Of a stretch of DNA of 49,204 bases, positions 32,786 through 41,917 are shown one piece after another (position 1 is the first letter of the stretch; each line of letters begins with the position of its first letter). The DNA lies in NCBI GenBank assembly GCA_035495315.1, contig DATJGF010000059.1, positions 1-49,204 on the forward strand. The letters run 5' to 3'. A model generated the notes under the pieces. It searched no databases and was not told the DNA's origin. It saw only the letters and a program-made list of their open reading frames with translations. The DNA comes from DATJGF01 sp035495315. GTDB lineage: Bacteria; Verrucomicrobiota; Verrucomicrobiia; Limisphaerales; UBA8199. The position numbers were made by a program, and so were the translations under genes.

Positions 32786-34345
32786 GTGCAGAACAAACAG
32801 ACGCCGGCTCCCGAGCCTAAATTATCGAATTCGTTAAGGCGGTACCTCTATTTTACTGCTGCGATTACTGGCGGCGCGATCATGGTGGTTGAGATCCTTG
32901 GCGCCAAGATGCTCTCACCGTTTGTTGGGATGTCGCACTTTGTTTGGACAGCACAAATTGCGGTGACACTCGTCGCGTTGGCGGCAGGGTACTATGCGGG
33001 CGGCAAATTGGCGGACCGTTCTCAGAATCTCTCGCGGCTTTATGGAGCAATCTTAATCGCAGCCGTCTACCTGGCCTTGACCGTTCTCATTTGTGAGCCG
33101 GTAGCTTATTGGTGCCTGGACTTTAATCTGGCGGTCGGTTCCCTGCTGGCATCGATGATCCTTTTTTTTCTGCCCCTGGCGCTCCTGGCGATGACTGGCC
33201 CGTATTTGGTGCGTGTGATTACTTCCTCGATTTCCGGGGTCGGCGGTAATGTCGGCCGGTTGACCGCGATCAGCACATTGGGCAGTTTTGCAGGCACGCT
33301 GGTGATTGGTTATCTGGCGATCCCGCTCCTGCCCAACTCGTTCACTATGTTTGTAACCGCCGGCGCGTTGCTGCTCATTGGTGTTGGTTATTTTCTTGTC
33401 TTCTCACGCAACGTCAAGGTGGTGCTGCCGGCCATTTTCTTCATCGCGCTGTGCCTCGTCCTGACGGCTCGCCGCGAGTGGTCGCGACATTATGCCTGGG
33501 CGATTGAATTATTCCGTGGCAACTCCCATTTCGGCGAACTTCAGATCGTTGATTCTCGTGAAGGTTCTACCCGTTTCTATCTAAACGATAATCTGGTGCA
33601 GAACATTTACGATCCGGACCGGAAGCAGAGCAAAGCCACCTTCACCTACATGCTCGCGGCGTTGGCGCGAGCTTATGTTACCAATATTAACGACGTGCTT
33701 TGCATTGGGTTGGGCATGGGCATGGTGCCGATGGATTTTGCTCGCGCCGGCGCGCAGGTCGATGTCATCGAAATCAATCCGGCGGTGTTGCCCGTGGCTA
33801 AGCGGTATTTCGATTTTCATGCGGAAAAGTGCCGAATCACTTTCGACGACGGCCGCCATTATCTGAATCGGTGCCGCAAAAAATACGATGTTGTCGTCCT
33901 GGATGCTTTTCTCGGGGATTCCTCGCCTTCACATTTATTGACCCGGGAGGCCTTTACCTCGATTCGCGGCGTGTTGCGCCCGGGAGGAGTTTTGGTCATT
34001 AACTGCTTCGGCGACGTTGAGGAAGGGCGCGATTTCTTTGCGACTTCCATTAATCGAACTCTAAAAGCGGTCTTTGCCGGGGTCCACCTGCACACAGTTG
34101 CCCGCGGTGCGCTCTTTTTTGCCGCCAGCGACCATTCGATTCCGTCGTTCGCGCGCGAACCTGACCTGTCCGTCGTGCATCCTGAGATACAACCGGAAGT
34201 CGAGGCGCTGCTCCACAGTCATCTGGACGCCTCTCCCGATCACGGCATGGTCCTTACCGACAATTACAACCCGATAGAATTCTACGACGCGCGCAATCGC
34301 GAGCAAGTTCGGCGCCGGTTGGCATTGGCTGCGAAAGACATGTGA
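32786..34345 (+). CDS. Membrane-fused spermidine synthase-like protein
   Basis: This is a 519-residue protein. Residues ~20-230 form about seven membrane helices of the MFS-like type found in fused spermidine synthases (GGAIMVVEILGAKMLSPFVG). Residues ~240-510 are a SpeE-like Rossmann domain: LCIGLGMGMVPMDFA (cofactor loop), VDVIEINPAV (acidic ribose-binding residue), ITFDDGRHYL and VVLDAFLGDSSPSHLLT (catalytic aspartate region). It may transfer aminopropyl groups, though the substrate of such fusions is often unproven. The start is a GTG at 32786. It ends close to a heptamer hairpin. Confidence 0.87.
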   Translation: MQNKQTPAPEPKLSNSLRRYLYFTAAITGGAIMVVEILGAKMLSPFVGMSHFVWTAQIAVTLVALAAGYYAGGKLADRSQNLSRLYGAILIAAVYLALTVLICEPVAYWCLDFNLAVGSLLASMILFFLPLALLAMTGPYLVRVITSSISGVGGNVGRLTAISTLGSFAGTLVIGYLAIPLLPNSFTMFVTAGALLLIGVGYFLVFSRNVKVVLPAIFFIALCLVLTARREWSRHYAWAIELFRGNSHFGELQIVDSREGSTRFYLNDNLVQNIYDPDRKQSKATFTYMLAALARAYVTNINDVLCIGLGMGMVPMDFARAGAQVDVIEINPAVLPVAKRYFDFHAEKCRITFDDGRHYLNRCRKKYDVVVLDAFLGDSSPSHLLTREAFTSIRGVLRPGGVLVINCFGDVEEGRDFFATSINRTLKAVFAGVHLHTVARGALFFAASDHSIPSFAREPDLSVVHPEIQPEVEALLHSHLDASPDHGMVLTDNYNPIEFYDARNREQVRRRLALAAKDM

Positions 34346-34351
34346 CTGTGG

Positions 34352-34501
34352 GAAATCCGAAACCCGAAGCTCGAAATCCGGAAACAAATCTGAATTCAGA
34401 AATCTCAAATCGGCATCTGCCGATATCTGGAGTTTCGAGCCGACTGAACATTGCTCGTCATTGCATTTTGAAATTGTTTCGGATTTCGAGCTTCGGATTT
34501 C
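34352..34501. repeat. Heptamer-phased inverted repeat (GAAATCC/GGATTTC family)
   Basis: The left arm 34352-34386 reads GAAATCC-GAAACCC-GAAGCTC-GAAATCC-GGAAACA. The right arm 34475-34501 reads as its complement with one 7-base unit fewer. The arms differ by exactly one heptamer, evidence of slippage in 7-nt steps. The loop (about 88 nt) holds another hairpin, ATCGGCA-TC-TGCCGAT. It fills the gap between the spermidine synthase-like gene and uvrC. A single-arm relative occurs at 20971-21003. Confidence 0.8.
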
Positions 34502-34551
34502 ATTTCTGCCCCTTGCCACCCCCCGACTAGCGGCTGTAACTTACTCCTGGC

Positions 34552-36366
34552 ATGTCCGTGGCCGACCACATTCGCAAAAAGCTCACGACGCTGCCGCATA
34601 AACCGGGCATTTACCTGATGCGAGACCGATTCGGGACGGTGATATATGTCGGCAAGGCCCGAGACCTGAGAAAGCGGGTGAGCCATTATTTCCAGCCCTC
34701 GCGGCGGATGGGCTGGGATCTGAAGTTCCAGGCTTTAATCGAAGTCATTCATGATTTCGATTTTCACGTCGTGCGCAGCGAGCCGGAGGCGATGCTGTTG
34801 GAGGGCAAGCTGATCAAGGAGTTTCACCCTCGCTACAATGTAAGCTTCCGCGATGATAAGCGGTTTCTGCTGTTGAAGGTCAACCTCAACGATCCCATCC
34901 CCCGGTTCACGCTAACCCGCCTGAAGCAGGATGACGGGGCGCGTTACTTCGGGCCTTTTCCCAGCGCCGGCGCGCTGCGCAGCACACTTTCACTGGTCCG
35001 GCGACAGTTTCATTTGCGTGGCTGTCGTCCGCTGACCCCAACAGAGCGCGATTACAAACATTGCCTCTACGCGCATTTGCGCTACTGCACTGCCCCCTGC
35101 ATCGCGAACGTGACGCGCGACCAGTATCTCGATCAGATCAAAGCGGCGTGCGATTTCCTGGAGGGCCAATGCGATGAGATGCAGGAACAACTGGAATTAG
35201 AAATGCAGAAGGCGGCCGTCGCTCAGGATTACGAAAAGGCAGCACAACTGCGCGATATGCTGGCCGACTTGCGCCGAACCACGAAGAAAGTGAACCGGTT
35301 CGAACGCGTGCCATACAGTTTGCCGCAAGCAATCGATCCCGAACGCGACCTCGCTGAATTGGGGCAGGTGCTTGGCCTTGCCGCCCCACCTGAACGGATC
35401 GAGGGATTTGATATTTCCAACATTAGCGGCACGTTCAAAGTCGCCTCACTGGTTAGCTTCCGTCACGGTCGTCCGGACCGGGCTAATTACCGCAAATTCA
35501 GAATCAAAACGGTCGAAGGACAGGATGATTTTGCATCGGTCGCGGAAGTGGTCCGGCGTAGGTACACACGGATCTTGAACGAGTCCAAAGTCCAAGATGT
35601 GGAGTCCAAAGTCCAAAGTCCAAAGTCCAAAGTCGAAGTCGAGCAAGCGTTGGATGAGTCTGAGGTCCAAAGTACGAAGTCCAAAGCTGAAGAGACGGAG
35701 TCCGAAGTCCCCAGTTCACAGTCCACATTCGAAGGCGCCGCCGATGCCGGGCTCCCCATTCCGAATTCCGCACTCGAAGGTCCCGTTCCGGCGGATTTGC
35801 AGCGCATGGTGGACGACGTAAGCGCCGCAGTCAGAGGGGCGCCTCGTCCATCTATTATGGGAGACGCCGCCGCGGCGGATGTTCGCGCCCGCCGTGCGCC
35901 CGCGCCTCTTCCCAAGCGCGGTGTGCCACAATTGCCCGATTTGATCCTGATTGATGGCGGCAAAGGTCAGCTCAGCGCTGCTTGCGCCGAACTGGAAAAG
36001 CTCGGATTGAGCCATATCCCGATTCTGGGATTGGCAAAAGAATTCGAAGAGATATATCGGCCCGGGGAAAAGGAGCCTTTGCGTCTTTCACACGACAGCG
36101 GCGCGCTGAAGCTCTTGCAGCGCGTGCGTGATGAATCTCACCGGCTGGCAAATACCTACAATGCAGCTTTGCGCCTGCGAAAGATTTCCGAGAGCATTCT
36201 TGATGAATTCCCCAATATCGGTGAACGCCGAAAAGCAGCATTATTGAAAAAATTCGGATCCGTGCAGCGCATGCGTATGGCGAGCGTGGAGCAGATCGCG
36301 CAGGTGCCCGGATTCGGGGGCAAAGCCGCCGCCGAATTAAAAGTCTTTCTCGAGGCGCGGCAGTAG
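34552..36366 (+). CDS. uvrC: UvrABC excinuclease subunit C with a repeat-derived insertion
   Basis: UvrC makes the 3' and 5' cuts in nucleotide excision repair. It has 604 residues. The GIY-YIG nuclease is at ~12-95 (GIY 19-21, YVGKARDLRKR), the UVR motif that meets UvrB at ~217-245, and the RNase H-like nuclease starts at ~282, with D287 (GFDISNISG), D468 (LILIDGGKGQ) and H530 (RDESHR). The HhH domain is ~560-604. Between RRRYTRI (335-341) and LPDLILIDGGKG (from 461) lie about 117 extra residues where E. coli UvrC has under ten. The first ~70 are translated repeat DNA (35581-35790). All catalytic residues remain in frame, so the enzyme is probably functional. Confidence 0.95.
   Translation: MSVADHIRKKLTTLPHKPGIYLMRDRFGTVIYVGKARDLRKRVSHYFQPSRRMGWDLKFQALIEVIHDFDFHVVRSEPEAMLLEGKLIKEFHPRYNVSFRDDKRFLLLKVNLNDPIPRFTLTRLKQDDGARYFGPFPSAGALRSTLSLVRRQFHLRGCRPLTPTERDYKHCLYAHLRYCTAPCIANVTRDQYLDQIKAACDFLEGQCDEMQEQLELEMQKAAVAQDYEKAAQLRDMLADLRRTTKKVNRFERVPYSLPQAIDPERDLAELGQVLGLAAPPERIEGFDISNISGTFKVASLVSFRHGRPDRANYRKFRIKTVEGQDDFASVAEVVRRRYTRILNESKVQDVESKVQSPKSKVEVEQALDESEVQSTKSKAEETESEVPSSQSTFEGAADAGLPIPNSALEGPVPADLQRMVDDVSAAVRGAPRPSIMGDAAAADVRARRAPAPLPKRGVPQLPDLILIDGGKGQLSAACAELEKLGLSHIPILGLAKEFEEIYRPGEKEPLRLSHDSGALKLLQRVRDESHRLANTYNAALRLRKISESILDEFPNIGERRKAALLKKFGSVQRMRMASVEQIAQVPGFGGKAAAELKVFLEARQ
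35581..35790 (+). repeat. AGTCCAA heptamer repeat tract inserted in frame in uvrC
   Basis: The tract has a near-perfect core of repeated 7-base units (35581-35640, GAGTCCAAAGTCCAAGATG then GAGTCCAAAGTCCAAAGTCC and on). A degenerate AGTCCGAAGTCC section (35660-35735) follows, then an ATTCCGA-ATTCCGC-ACTCGAA section (35758-35779). Because 7 is not a multiple of 3, three units encode a repeating heptapeptide (SKVQSPK), which shows in the protein. The composition is unlike the rest of uvrC and like intergenic repeats in the window. Confidence 0.8.
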
Positions 36367-36398
36367 CGGCACCGACAAACAACAGGCATTTGGGGCAA

Positions 36399-37064
36399 AT
36401 GATTCGTCGTGACTATATTTTGCGGATGATCGAAGAATTCATCGCGGTGCTTTCGCGGTTGAGTTCGCTCAAGCAAGACCAACACTGGCGCGAGGCCTCC
36501 GGCGTAGTAAACGAAGAGGTTCAAAAGCTGCTTGGAATAGACTCCAACTCCGCTGTGCAATTAACGGAGACCGAGTTGCTCGCACGTCTCATCAAGGGCG
36601 AGCCGACCCAGGTCGTGCGCGAAAAGACCTTAATTGTAGCGACTCTCTTCAAGGAGGCAGGTGACCTGGCGCTTGCTGAGAATCGTCTCGACCAAGGCCG
36701 TGCGCTACATCTCAAAGGCCTGCACCTGCTGCTGGATGTCCTGGCGCAAGACGAACCATTCGAATGCCCGGGATTCGTGCCGCGCGTTGAGGGCTTCATC
36801 GCGGCGCTGCAAGACTCGGTTTTGCCGCTCCCAACGCTGGCCCGGCTCATGCAACATTACGAACGCCTCGGCGAATTTGCCAAAGCGGAAGACTGCCTGT
36901 TTGGGATGTTAGAGTCACAACCCGACAACCCGCGTTTGGTGGAATTTGGTGTCGCTTTCTATCAACGGCTCGCGAGCCATAGCGATTCCGCTCTGCTAGC
37001 CGGCAATCTCCCCCGCCCCGAACTCGAAGCCGGTCTGGGCGAGTTGAGGAAGAAAGTCGCTTAG
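36399..37064 (+). CDS. DUF6483-like protein
   Basis: This is a 221-residue, largely helical cytoplasmic protein. The N-terminal MIRRDYILRMIEEFIAVLSR is characteristic of the DUF6483 family. The later part (GDLALAENRLDQGRALHLKG and FAKAEDCLFGMLESQPDNP) looks TPR-like. No signal peptide and no membrane segments. The start is the ATG at 36399 rather than a TTG at 36390. It follows uvrC by 32 bp on the same strand and could be co-transcribed. Function is unknown. Confidence 0.75.
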   Translation: MIRRDYILRMIEEFIAVLSRLSSLKQDQHWREASGVVNEEVQKLLGIDSNSAVQLTETELLARLIKGEPTQVVREKTLIVATLFKEAGDLALAENRLDQGRALHLKGLHLLLDVLAQDEPFECPGFVPRVEGFIAALQDSVLPLPTLARLMQHYERLGEFAKAEDCLFGMLESQPDNPRLVEFGVAFYQRLASHSDSALLAGNLPRPELEAGLGELRKKVA

Positions 37065-37070
37065 AAAAAG

Positions 37071-37832
37071 CTAACCCGCACATCGTTTTTCGCCCCAGAC
37101 CATTCGCGCGCGGCAAACCTCGGTCCCATCCGATTTAACAATCGCGTGTTGCCATGTTCCCGGCGCTTGTTCCGCCGCCCCAATGGAGAGCGTTTCTCCG
37201 CCTCTGGTCTCGCCCAGGTAATTAATCTCGACCGACTGCGCTTGGTGAGTTTTGTGGAAGTCAAAAGAGTATGAATCCAAAAGCCACCCGATATAACGCC
37301 CGCTGTTGACATGACCGTTCAGGTCGACATCGCTGTAATGCGCGCGCGTTGTCAGGACCGTTGAGCCTCCGAACGATTCGATTTTCGAGGGCTCAGCTCC
37401 CACCGCCAGCTGTTCAGGGCCCGTGCGAATCCCGCTGAGCAACTTCTGAATCCGTTGCGGCTTTTTCGTGTTCGCATCCAGCACGACCCAGGCGCTCGAG
37501 CCGCCTCCCAGTTGCTTCCCGCTAGAGTCGGTGAGCTCGAATTCGCGTAAAGCAAAGACGCTCCTGGCGGCGCGCGGCCAGGTAATCAACCGCACGGTCT
37601 CTCCCCACCTTGGATAACCCTCCATTTTGATCAGCAACCGTACCAGCACCCATAAACGCTGGCGCTCGGCCAAGTGGGCAAAACCGACGCCAAGCGCTTC
37701 GGCGTGATTCCACGCGGCTTCAAGAAACAGGCGGCAAATCGTTTCGATCGAGACCATTTGCGTGAAATCCACATCGTAGGAATGAAGCCGAAGCTCTTCC
37801 CGCCAGACGCCATCATGGCCAGCACTTCCCAT
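37071..37832 (-). CDS. Acyl-ACP thioesterase-like protein
   Basis: This is a 253-residue double-hotdog protein of the FatA/FatB type, which releases fatty acids from acyl-carrier protein. The first hotdog (LHSYDVDFTQMVSIETICRL) and the second (AHYSDVDLNGHVNSGRYIGW) both show; the DxNxHVN region carries the catalytic Asn/His of the family, and the final VEINYLGE and acidic segment also match. The frame is open upstream for another 108 codons, but those read through the GH127 gene, so I place the start at the ATG 37832 (MGSAGHDG). It lies 34 bp downstream of GH127 and is probably co-transcribed. Confidence 0.82.
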   Translation of the reverse strand: MGSAGHDGVWREELRLHSYDVDFTQMVSIETICRLFLEAAWNHAEALGVGFAHLAERQRLWVLVRLLIKMEGYPRWGETVRLITWPRAARSVFALREFELTDSSGKQLGGGSSAWVVLDANTKKPQRIQKLLSGIRTGPEQLAVGAEPSKIESFGGSTVLTTRAHYSDVDLNGHVNSGRYIGWLLDSYSFDFHKTHQAQSVEINYLGETRGGETLSIGAAEQAPGTWQHAIVKSDGTEVCRARMVWGEKRCAG

Positions 37833-37866
37833 TACCACTCCGTTCTCGCGCCAGGGAATTTGGGAG

Positions 37867-40257
37867 CTACTGGGCAAACGCTTGCAGCTCAGCGCACGAG
37901 GTGAAGCGCTGCTGCGGATTATCGCCGGAAGCGGGCTTCCCGACGACGCGAAGGGCATAAACCCTTTTCGCAGTCTCGAGCGTGCACACAAAGCGCTCCG
38001 TACCGTGGAGCCCGGCTGGGTCGGTGGAAGTGGTAGCAGGATAATCGTCGAATTGGCCGATCCGCTCCCAGGCTCCGCCCTGTGTGAGCTGGGCTTCGAG
38101 GCGCGGTTTGCCGGCGGTGGCATCAAACCAGCCGCCATCGTGGAACGTCTTGCCATGGGCGAAAATTATTCTCTTTACCGTCGCCGGTTCATCCAATTTG
38201 ACCTGAAACCAGTCCTCGTCGGCTGTCTGGCCGTCGAAGGTGACGACCAACGATTGCAGATCGTCGTCGATAATCGAGCCAGTGACATTGCCAGGGCGTG
38301 AACGGCTCTCATCCGCGTCCAGCAAGAGGTTCCCGCTGCCGGACTCCCGCGGCAACGGAAGCCAGATTTTATACTGCGAGCCGGTTTCGCCGGCATCAGC
38401 AAAAGGAATCAGGCGGACCTCAAGCGGCGTGCCGCGCTTGCAAGCCTTAGTGGTCCGGCGGGCAACCGCATTGACCCTATAGACTTGGGCTGCGGGCCAG
38501 GTTTTCAATGTGGCAGGCGCAGGTTCCGGTCGAACCTTCAGTTGAGCGAGTTCCACGCCTGCTGCTGCGACTGCACCAACACTCAAAGCATCTTGATGGC
38601 CCTTTTCATCGTTTAATCCCAGGAGGGCATCGTCCGCCGCGAGCACAAGCGGCCCGTAAAGGATGGCCACTTTGCCTTCGTTGAGGTGATTTCCGACTAT
38701 CACCCGGGGTTCCAGCTTTAATGCGAGATCAACACGATCGCCCTGTTTCCAGGTCCTCCGAATTGTAGCGTAACCATCCGGCCCCGGAGCAGCATGTGTC
38801 TTCTTGCCGTTAACCTGAACGGAATCACTTCGGCACCAGCCCGGTATGCGCAGTTTTACCGAAAACATCTCCGGACGTTCGGGCTCTAGAGTCAAGTGTA
38901 TCTCGCCGCTGCTCGGATAAAGCGTTTCAGTCCGGATGGTAACTCCGTTGTTGTCTCGCAGTTTCACCCTGGCGGTGCTGGTATCGTAGAGATTTACGAC
39001 AAGGCCATCGGCGTCGGTGCTGAGGGCGAAGGTCGGGATCAAAGCGACACCGCGCGGGCCGCTCGAGAGACAGCAGTGGCCGTCGAGTGTGCTGCTGTAG
39101 GGTTTTTTACCTTCCATCTGAACGTAATAACCCCAAGCCGAACCGTCACAACGTTGTGCGCCGAATAATTGGTTGAGCACGACTCTCTCGAGCTGATCGG
39201 CGAAGCGCGCTTCGCCGGTCAGGCGCAGCAGTTGGGCATTGAACTGCAGCCAGGTGACGGTGACGCAGGTCTCGCCGACGTTGTTCACGTTGGGCAGATC
39301 GTAGTTATCGTGAAAAAGTTCCCCGTAACTGGCGGTGCCGGTGAGATAAAGTCGATTGGCGACGATGTCCTGCCAGGCGTTGAGGCATGCCTCCAGAATG
39401 ATCGGATCGTTAACCGTGCGGTAGTATTCCAAAGCGCCGTTCAGGCACGATAGCATTTCGTAAGCCTTGCCGTTACCGACCTTATCGACCCGCTTGAGCG
39501 TGCGCAGCGTGGAAATGATTTTTGGGCCATTCGGTTGTTCCCAGGCCCTGAGGATGTATTTGCAGAAATCGAGATAACGCGGCTCACCGGTTAAACGATA
39601 GAGTAATACCATGGGCTCGAGCACGCTGGTTGGGGCCATACCGACATGCCAGCCGGCTTTCAAAATGTCCCGTTTGCCTGGTTCGTCCCCGAATGTGTTG
39701 CAAAGCAGATCGGCCATGCGTCTGCAGGTCGTCAAGGGAGCGTCGTTCCCCGTGTAGCGCATGTAGGTGATCAGCCCGATCAGATTGTATTTGTGCGCCC
39801 ACACATCCCATTCTGTCCAACGGTCCTTATCCAGGTATGTGCCGAGATAGCCGTCTTCAAGCTGACACTTCATCAGCTCCGATACTACGTAATCCAATTG
39901 TTTGCGCAGAGCCGCGTCCCCGGTATTTACCCACGCCAGGGTTGCCGCATGCAACCATTTGCCGACATGTTCACCGTCCCACGCCTGGCGCCCCGGACGT
40001 TTGCGGTAGCCTTCCAGCAGGCGGGCTGGGTCCAGCTTCACCAAACGATTCGCCTCATTGGCTTCGATGCGGCTGCCTACCCAACCACTGAGATGCACCC
40101 GATCGGGTATTTGAGATGTCTGCCGATCGGCAACCGCGGGGGTAATCTTATCGGGCATGACAGTCACCTCCGCTAAGACGGATATCCCAGGGATGATAAA
40201 TATCAGTGGAAGCAAGGCCGGCATTTGGAGCAAGATCTGAAGAGAAGTTCGTTTCAT
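37867..40257 (-). CDS. Secreted GH127 beta-L-arabinofuranosidase
   Basis: This is a 796-residue exported glycoside hydrolase (signal peptide about 1-29) of the former DUF1680 family, which removes beta-L-arabinofuranose. The zinc-cysteine active site is complete: E313 (ASYGELF), E329 and C331 (NNVGETCVTVTW), C395 and C396 (LDGHCCLSSGPRG). The spacings match the characterised Bifidobacterium enzyme, in which the first cysteine of the CC pair is the nucleophile. After the (alpha/alpha)6 barrel come beta domains, and from about 690 a lectin/F5-F8-type module. It pairs functionally with the GH51 enzyme at 15387. Confidence 0.92.
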   Translation of the reverse strand: MKRTSLQILLQMPALLPLIFIIPGISVLAEVTVMPDKITPAVADRQTSQIPDRVHLSGWVGSRIEANEANRLVKLDPARLLEGYRKRPGRQAWDGEHVGKWLHAATLAWVNTGDAALRKQLDYVVSELMKCQLEDGYLGTYLDKDRWTEWDVWAHKYNLIGLITYMRYTGNDAPLTTCRRMADLLCNTFGDEPGKRDILKAGWHVGMAPTSVLEPMVLLYRLTGEPRYLDFCKYILRAWEQPNGPKIISTLRTLKRVDKVGNGKAYEMLSCLNGALEYYRTVNDPIILEACLNAWQDIVANRLYLTGTASYGELFHDNYDLPNVNNVGETCVTVTWLQFNAQLLRLTGEARFADQLERVVLNQLFGAQRCDGSAWGYYVQMEGKKPYSSTLDGHCCLSSGPRGVALIPTFALSTDADGLVVNLYDTSTARVKLRDNNGVTIRTETLYPSSGEIHLTLEPERPEMFSVKLRIPGWCRSDSVQVNGKKTHAAPGPDGYATIRRTWKQGDRVDLALKLEPRVIVGNHLNEGKVAILYGPLVLAADDALLGLNDEKGHQDALSVGAVAAAGVELAQLKVRPEPAPATLKTWPAAQVYRVNAVARRTTKACKRGTPLEVRLIPFADAGETGSQYKIWLPLPRESGSGNLLLDADESRSRPGNVTGSIIDDDLQSLVVTFDGQTADEDWFQVKLDEPATVKRIIFAHGKTFHDGGWFDATAGKPRLEAQLTQGGAWERIGQFDDYPATTSTDPAGLHGTERFVCTLETAKRVYALRVVGKPASGDNPQQRFTSCAELQAFAQ

Positions 40258-40469
40258 AGCGAGATCCTACATGTCGACAGTAACCGAAGCGTGCCAACGA
40301 AGAAAGCCAAAAGGCAGAATGCGACCGGCCCACTCTGCCGGTAGATGCTGATGCTCGTTGCTAAGTTGTCTAACAGAGAAACACCTAGCCTACGAATTAG
40401 GACAGTGAGACAGCTTGGCTTAGCCGAAGGGGTGGTTACTCAGCTTACCAAGCAGCGGATCCCCTCTCT

Positions 40470-41129
40470 TCACCTTTGCTCCGGCTGTCCGATCGAGAAG
40501 GTTTCGTGCCAGAGATCGAGCGTCGCGCGCAAACTGTCGAGCCATGGTAAAACGCGCTTTTCGAGGGCGTTGGATAACGGCAGCGCATCGGCTGACCAGC
40601 AAGTCTGGTCTACTTCCTTAAGAATGGCGGCCAATTGCTCCAGTTGCCATTTACGTAATTGCATCAAGGAAGCGCTGCCTTTGGCTGGAGCACAAAAATT
40701 CGCCGGGATTAAGCTAAGAGTCACCAGTGGCTGTTTCAGGTCGCGCGCCAGGTCCCACCAATGCTCACGGGCTTGCCGACTGCTGTTGATGAGCACAAAA
40801 GTAACCGCCGTCGCAACCTGTTCCCGGGCTTGTAATAATTGTTGTCTCGCGGTGGCTAAAAGTTGGAGCGGCACATGGGCCAAATCGATGCTCTTAGCCT
40901 CCACGCGCGCGAAGGACTTGACCTGGTGCAGCGATTCACCCGTCCAGAGCGAGCGGCCATCGACGTAAAAAGCACAAAGGATCCGTTGCTTTTCCAGGGC
41001 TTTCCGTTCGAGGTAAGAGCGGATGGCGGTTATACTGGATCGAAGTGCGGGCAAGACGATGGGTTCACCGTCTAAAATTACCTCCACGCGGGCGTTGGGT
41101 TTGGATGAGCGACGTAAGTCTGAGTGCAT
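40470..41129 (-). CDS. Hypothetical protein
   Basis: I do not recognise this 219-residue protein. It is mostly alpha-helical and soluble, with an N-terminal beta-rich part (ARVEVILDGEPIVL) and later FYVDGRSLWTGESLHQV, then leucine/glutamine-rich helices (LLATARQQLLQAREQVATAV) that could form a coiled coil, and a Trp-rich C-terminus. No signal peptide. The start is the ATG at 41129, because the 28 codons upstream are polar with no support. It stands alone between GH127 and the rhodanese. Composition is normal for the region, so I believe it is a real gene. Confidence 0.6.
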   Translation of the reverse strand: MHSDLRRSSKPNARVEVILDGEPIVLPALRSSITAIRSYLERKALEKQRILCAFYVDGRSLWTGESLHQVKSFARVEAKSIDLAHVPLQLLATARQQLLQAREQVATAVTFVLINSSRQAREHWWDLARDLKQPLVTLSLIPANFCAPAKGSASLMQLRKWQLEQLAAILKEVDQTCWSADALPLSNALEKRVLPWLDSLRATLDLWHETFSIGQPEQR

Positions 41130-41276
41130 CTGCAATTCTCGCGTCCTTGGTGTGCAAGAAACGTGCCTATCGCGCCCCCCCCAGTTTGCAACGTATAAGG
41201 CCTTGTACGTCACTGAACGCCTGCATTCGTTCTAACGCAGGCGTTCAGTCGACACAGCTTTTGGCGCACTCAGCGC

Positions 41277-41666
41277 TTAGCTGCCTTTTTCCATCTTCTC
41301 GCCAGCTGCTTCCCACCCTGAGATACCTGCCGTGAGGTGTTTCACGTTTTTGTAGCCCAAGTCCTTTGCGGCTTTGGCGGCTGTCTGGTAGGCAGTGCAC
41401 TTTGGTCCGCCACAATATGCGACGATTAGTGCGTTTTTATCTTTCGGCAGCAAACTCGCCAGTTTTGCTTTGTTGGCGGTAAAATCAATCGCCCCGGGTA
41501 TATGCCCTTGTTTGTACGAGTCGGTGCCATTGACGTCGAGAAGCGTGACGTTTTTGGAAGTCATCGCGGATTTCAGGTCCTTGATTTCAATGTCCGGATA
41601 ATGGACGGCATACACGGCCATTGTCACCAGGGTCGATGCGCAAAGAGCGGCTAGCAATTTCTTCAT
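41277..41666 (-). CDS. Periplasmic rhodanese-domain protein
   Basis: This is a 129-residue exported single rhodanese domain: signal peptide MKKLLAALCASTLVTMAVYA, then VTLLDVNGTDSYKQGHIPGAI, and the active-site loop VAYCGGPKCTAYQ with the catalytic cysteine. Rhodaneses carry sulfur as a persulfide. A second cysteine four residues on is unusual and could form a disulfide or metal site. The frame is open far upstream, but the ATG at 41666 starts the signal peptide. It shares orientation with the DUF6370-like gene, but a terminator lies between. Confidence 0.88.
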   Translation of the reverse strand: MKKLLAALCASTLVTMAVYAVHYPDIEIKDLKSAMTSKNVTLLDVNGTDSYKQGHIPGAIDFTANKAKLASLLPKDKNALIVAYCGGPKCTAYQTAAKAAKDLGYKNVKHLTAGISGWEAAGEKMEKGS

Positions 41667-41816
41667 AGTATTAGTTCTTATGTTCTTTTGTATAACTGAC
41701 AGCCCAAAATGGCACAAGTCAGAAAAATTTCCAGCGGTTGGGTCCGCTCCCAAGCGCGTCGCCTCGCCTGTGGCAGGGCGCGGCGTCCTGCCGTGTTGTT
41801 TCAATAAAGCGGGTGT

Positions 41817-41846
41817 ACAAAAAGAGCCCGCCGGAATGGCAGGCTC
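41817..41846 (-). terminator. Intrinsic terminator, minus strand
   Basis: On the minus strand the stem GAGCCTGCC-ATTCC-GGCGGGCTC (41846-41824, one U:G pair) is followed by TTTTTGT. It lies about 70 bp after the DUF6370-like gene and separates it from the rhodanese gene. Further small hairpins nearby (41856-41874, GCCGGG/CCCGGC) resemble the one at 18124-18140. The rest of 41667-41917 shows nothing else. Confidence 0.8.
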
Positions 41847-41917
41847 GAGGTTTCCGCCGGGCAGGATACCCGGCAAGACGGCAGACGGGGAATCCGCCGC
41901 TACAATAATTCCCCGTT

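Noticed and set aside
35581..35735. Possible CRISPR array from the repeated AGTCCAA units
   Set aside because: The units are 7 bases with no spacers of constant length, no cas genes are present, and the frame is open within uvrC.
37833..38156. N-terminal extension of the thioesterase frame
   Set aside because: These 108 codons are Pro/Ser/Arg-rich and read through the end of GH127 in another frame. The double-hotdog fold begins after the ATG at 37832.
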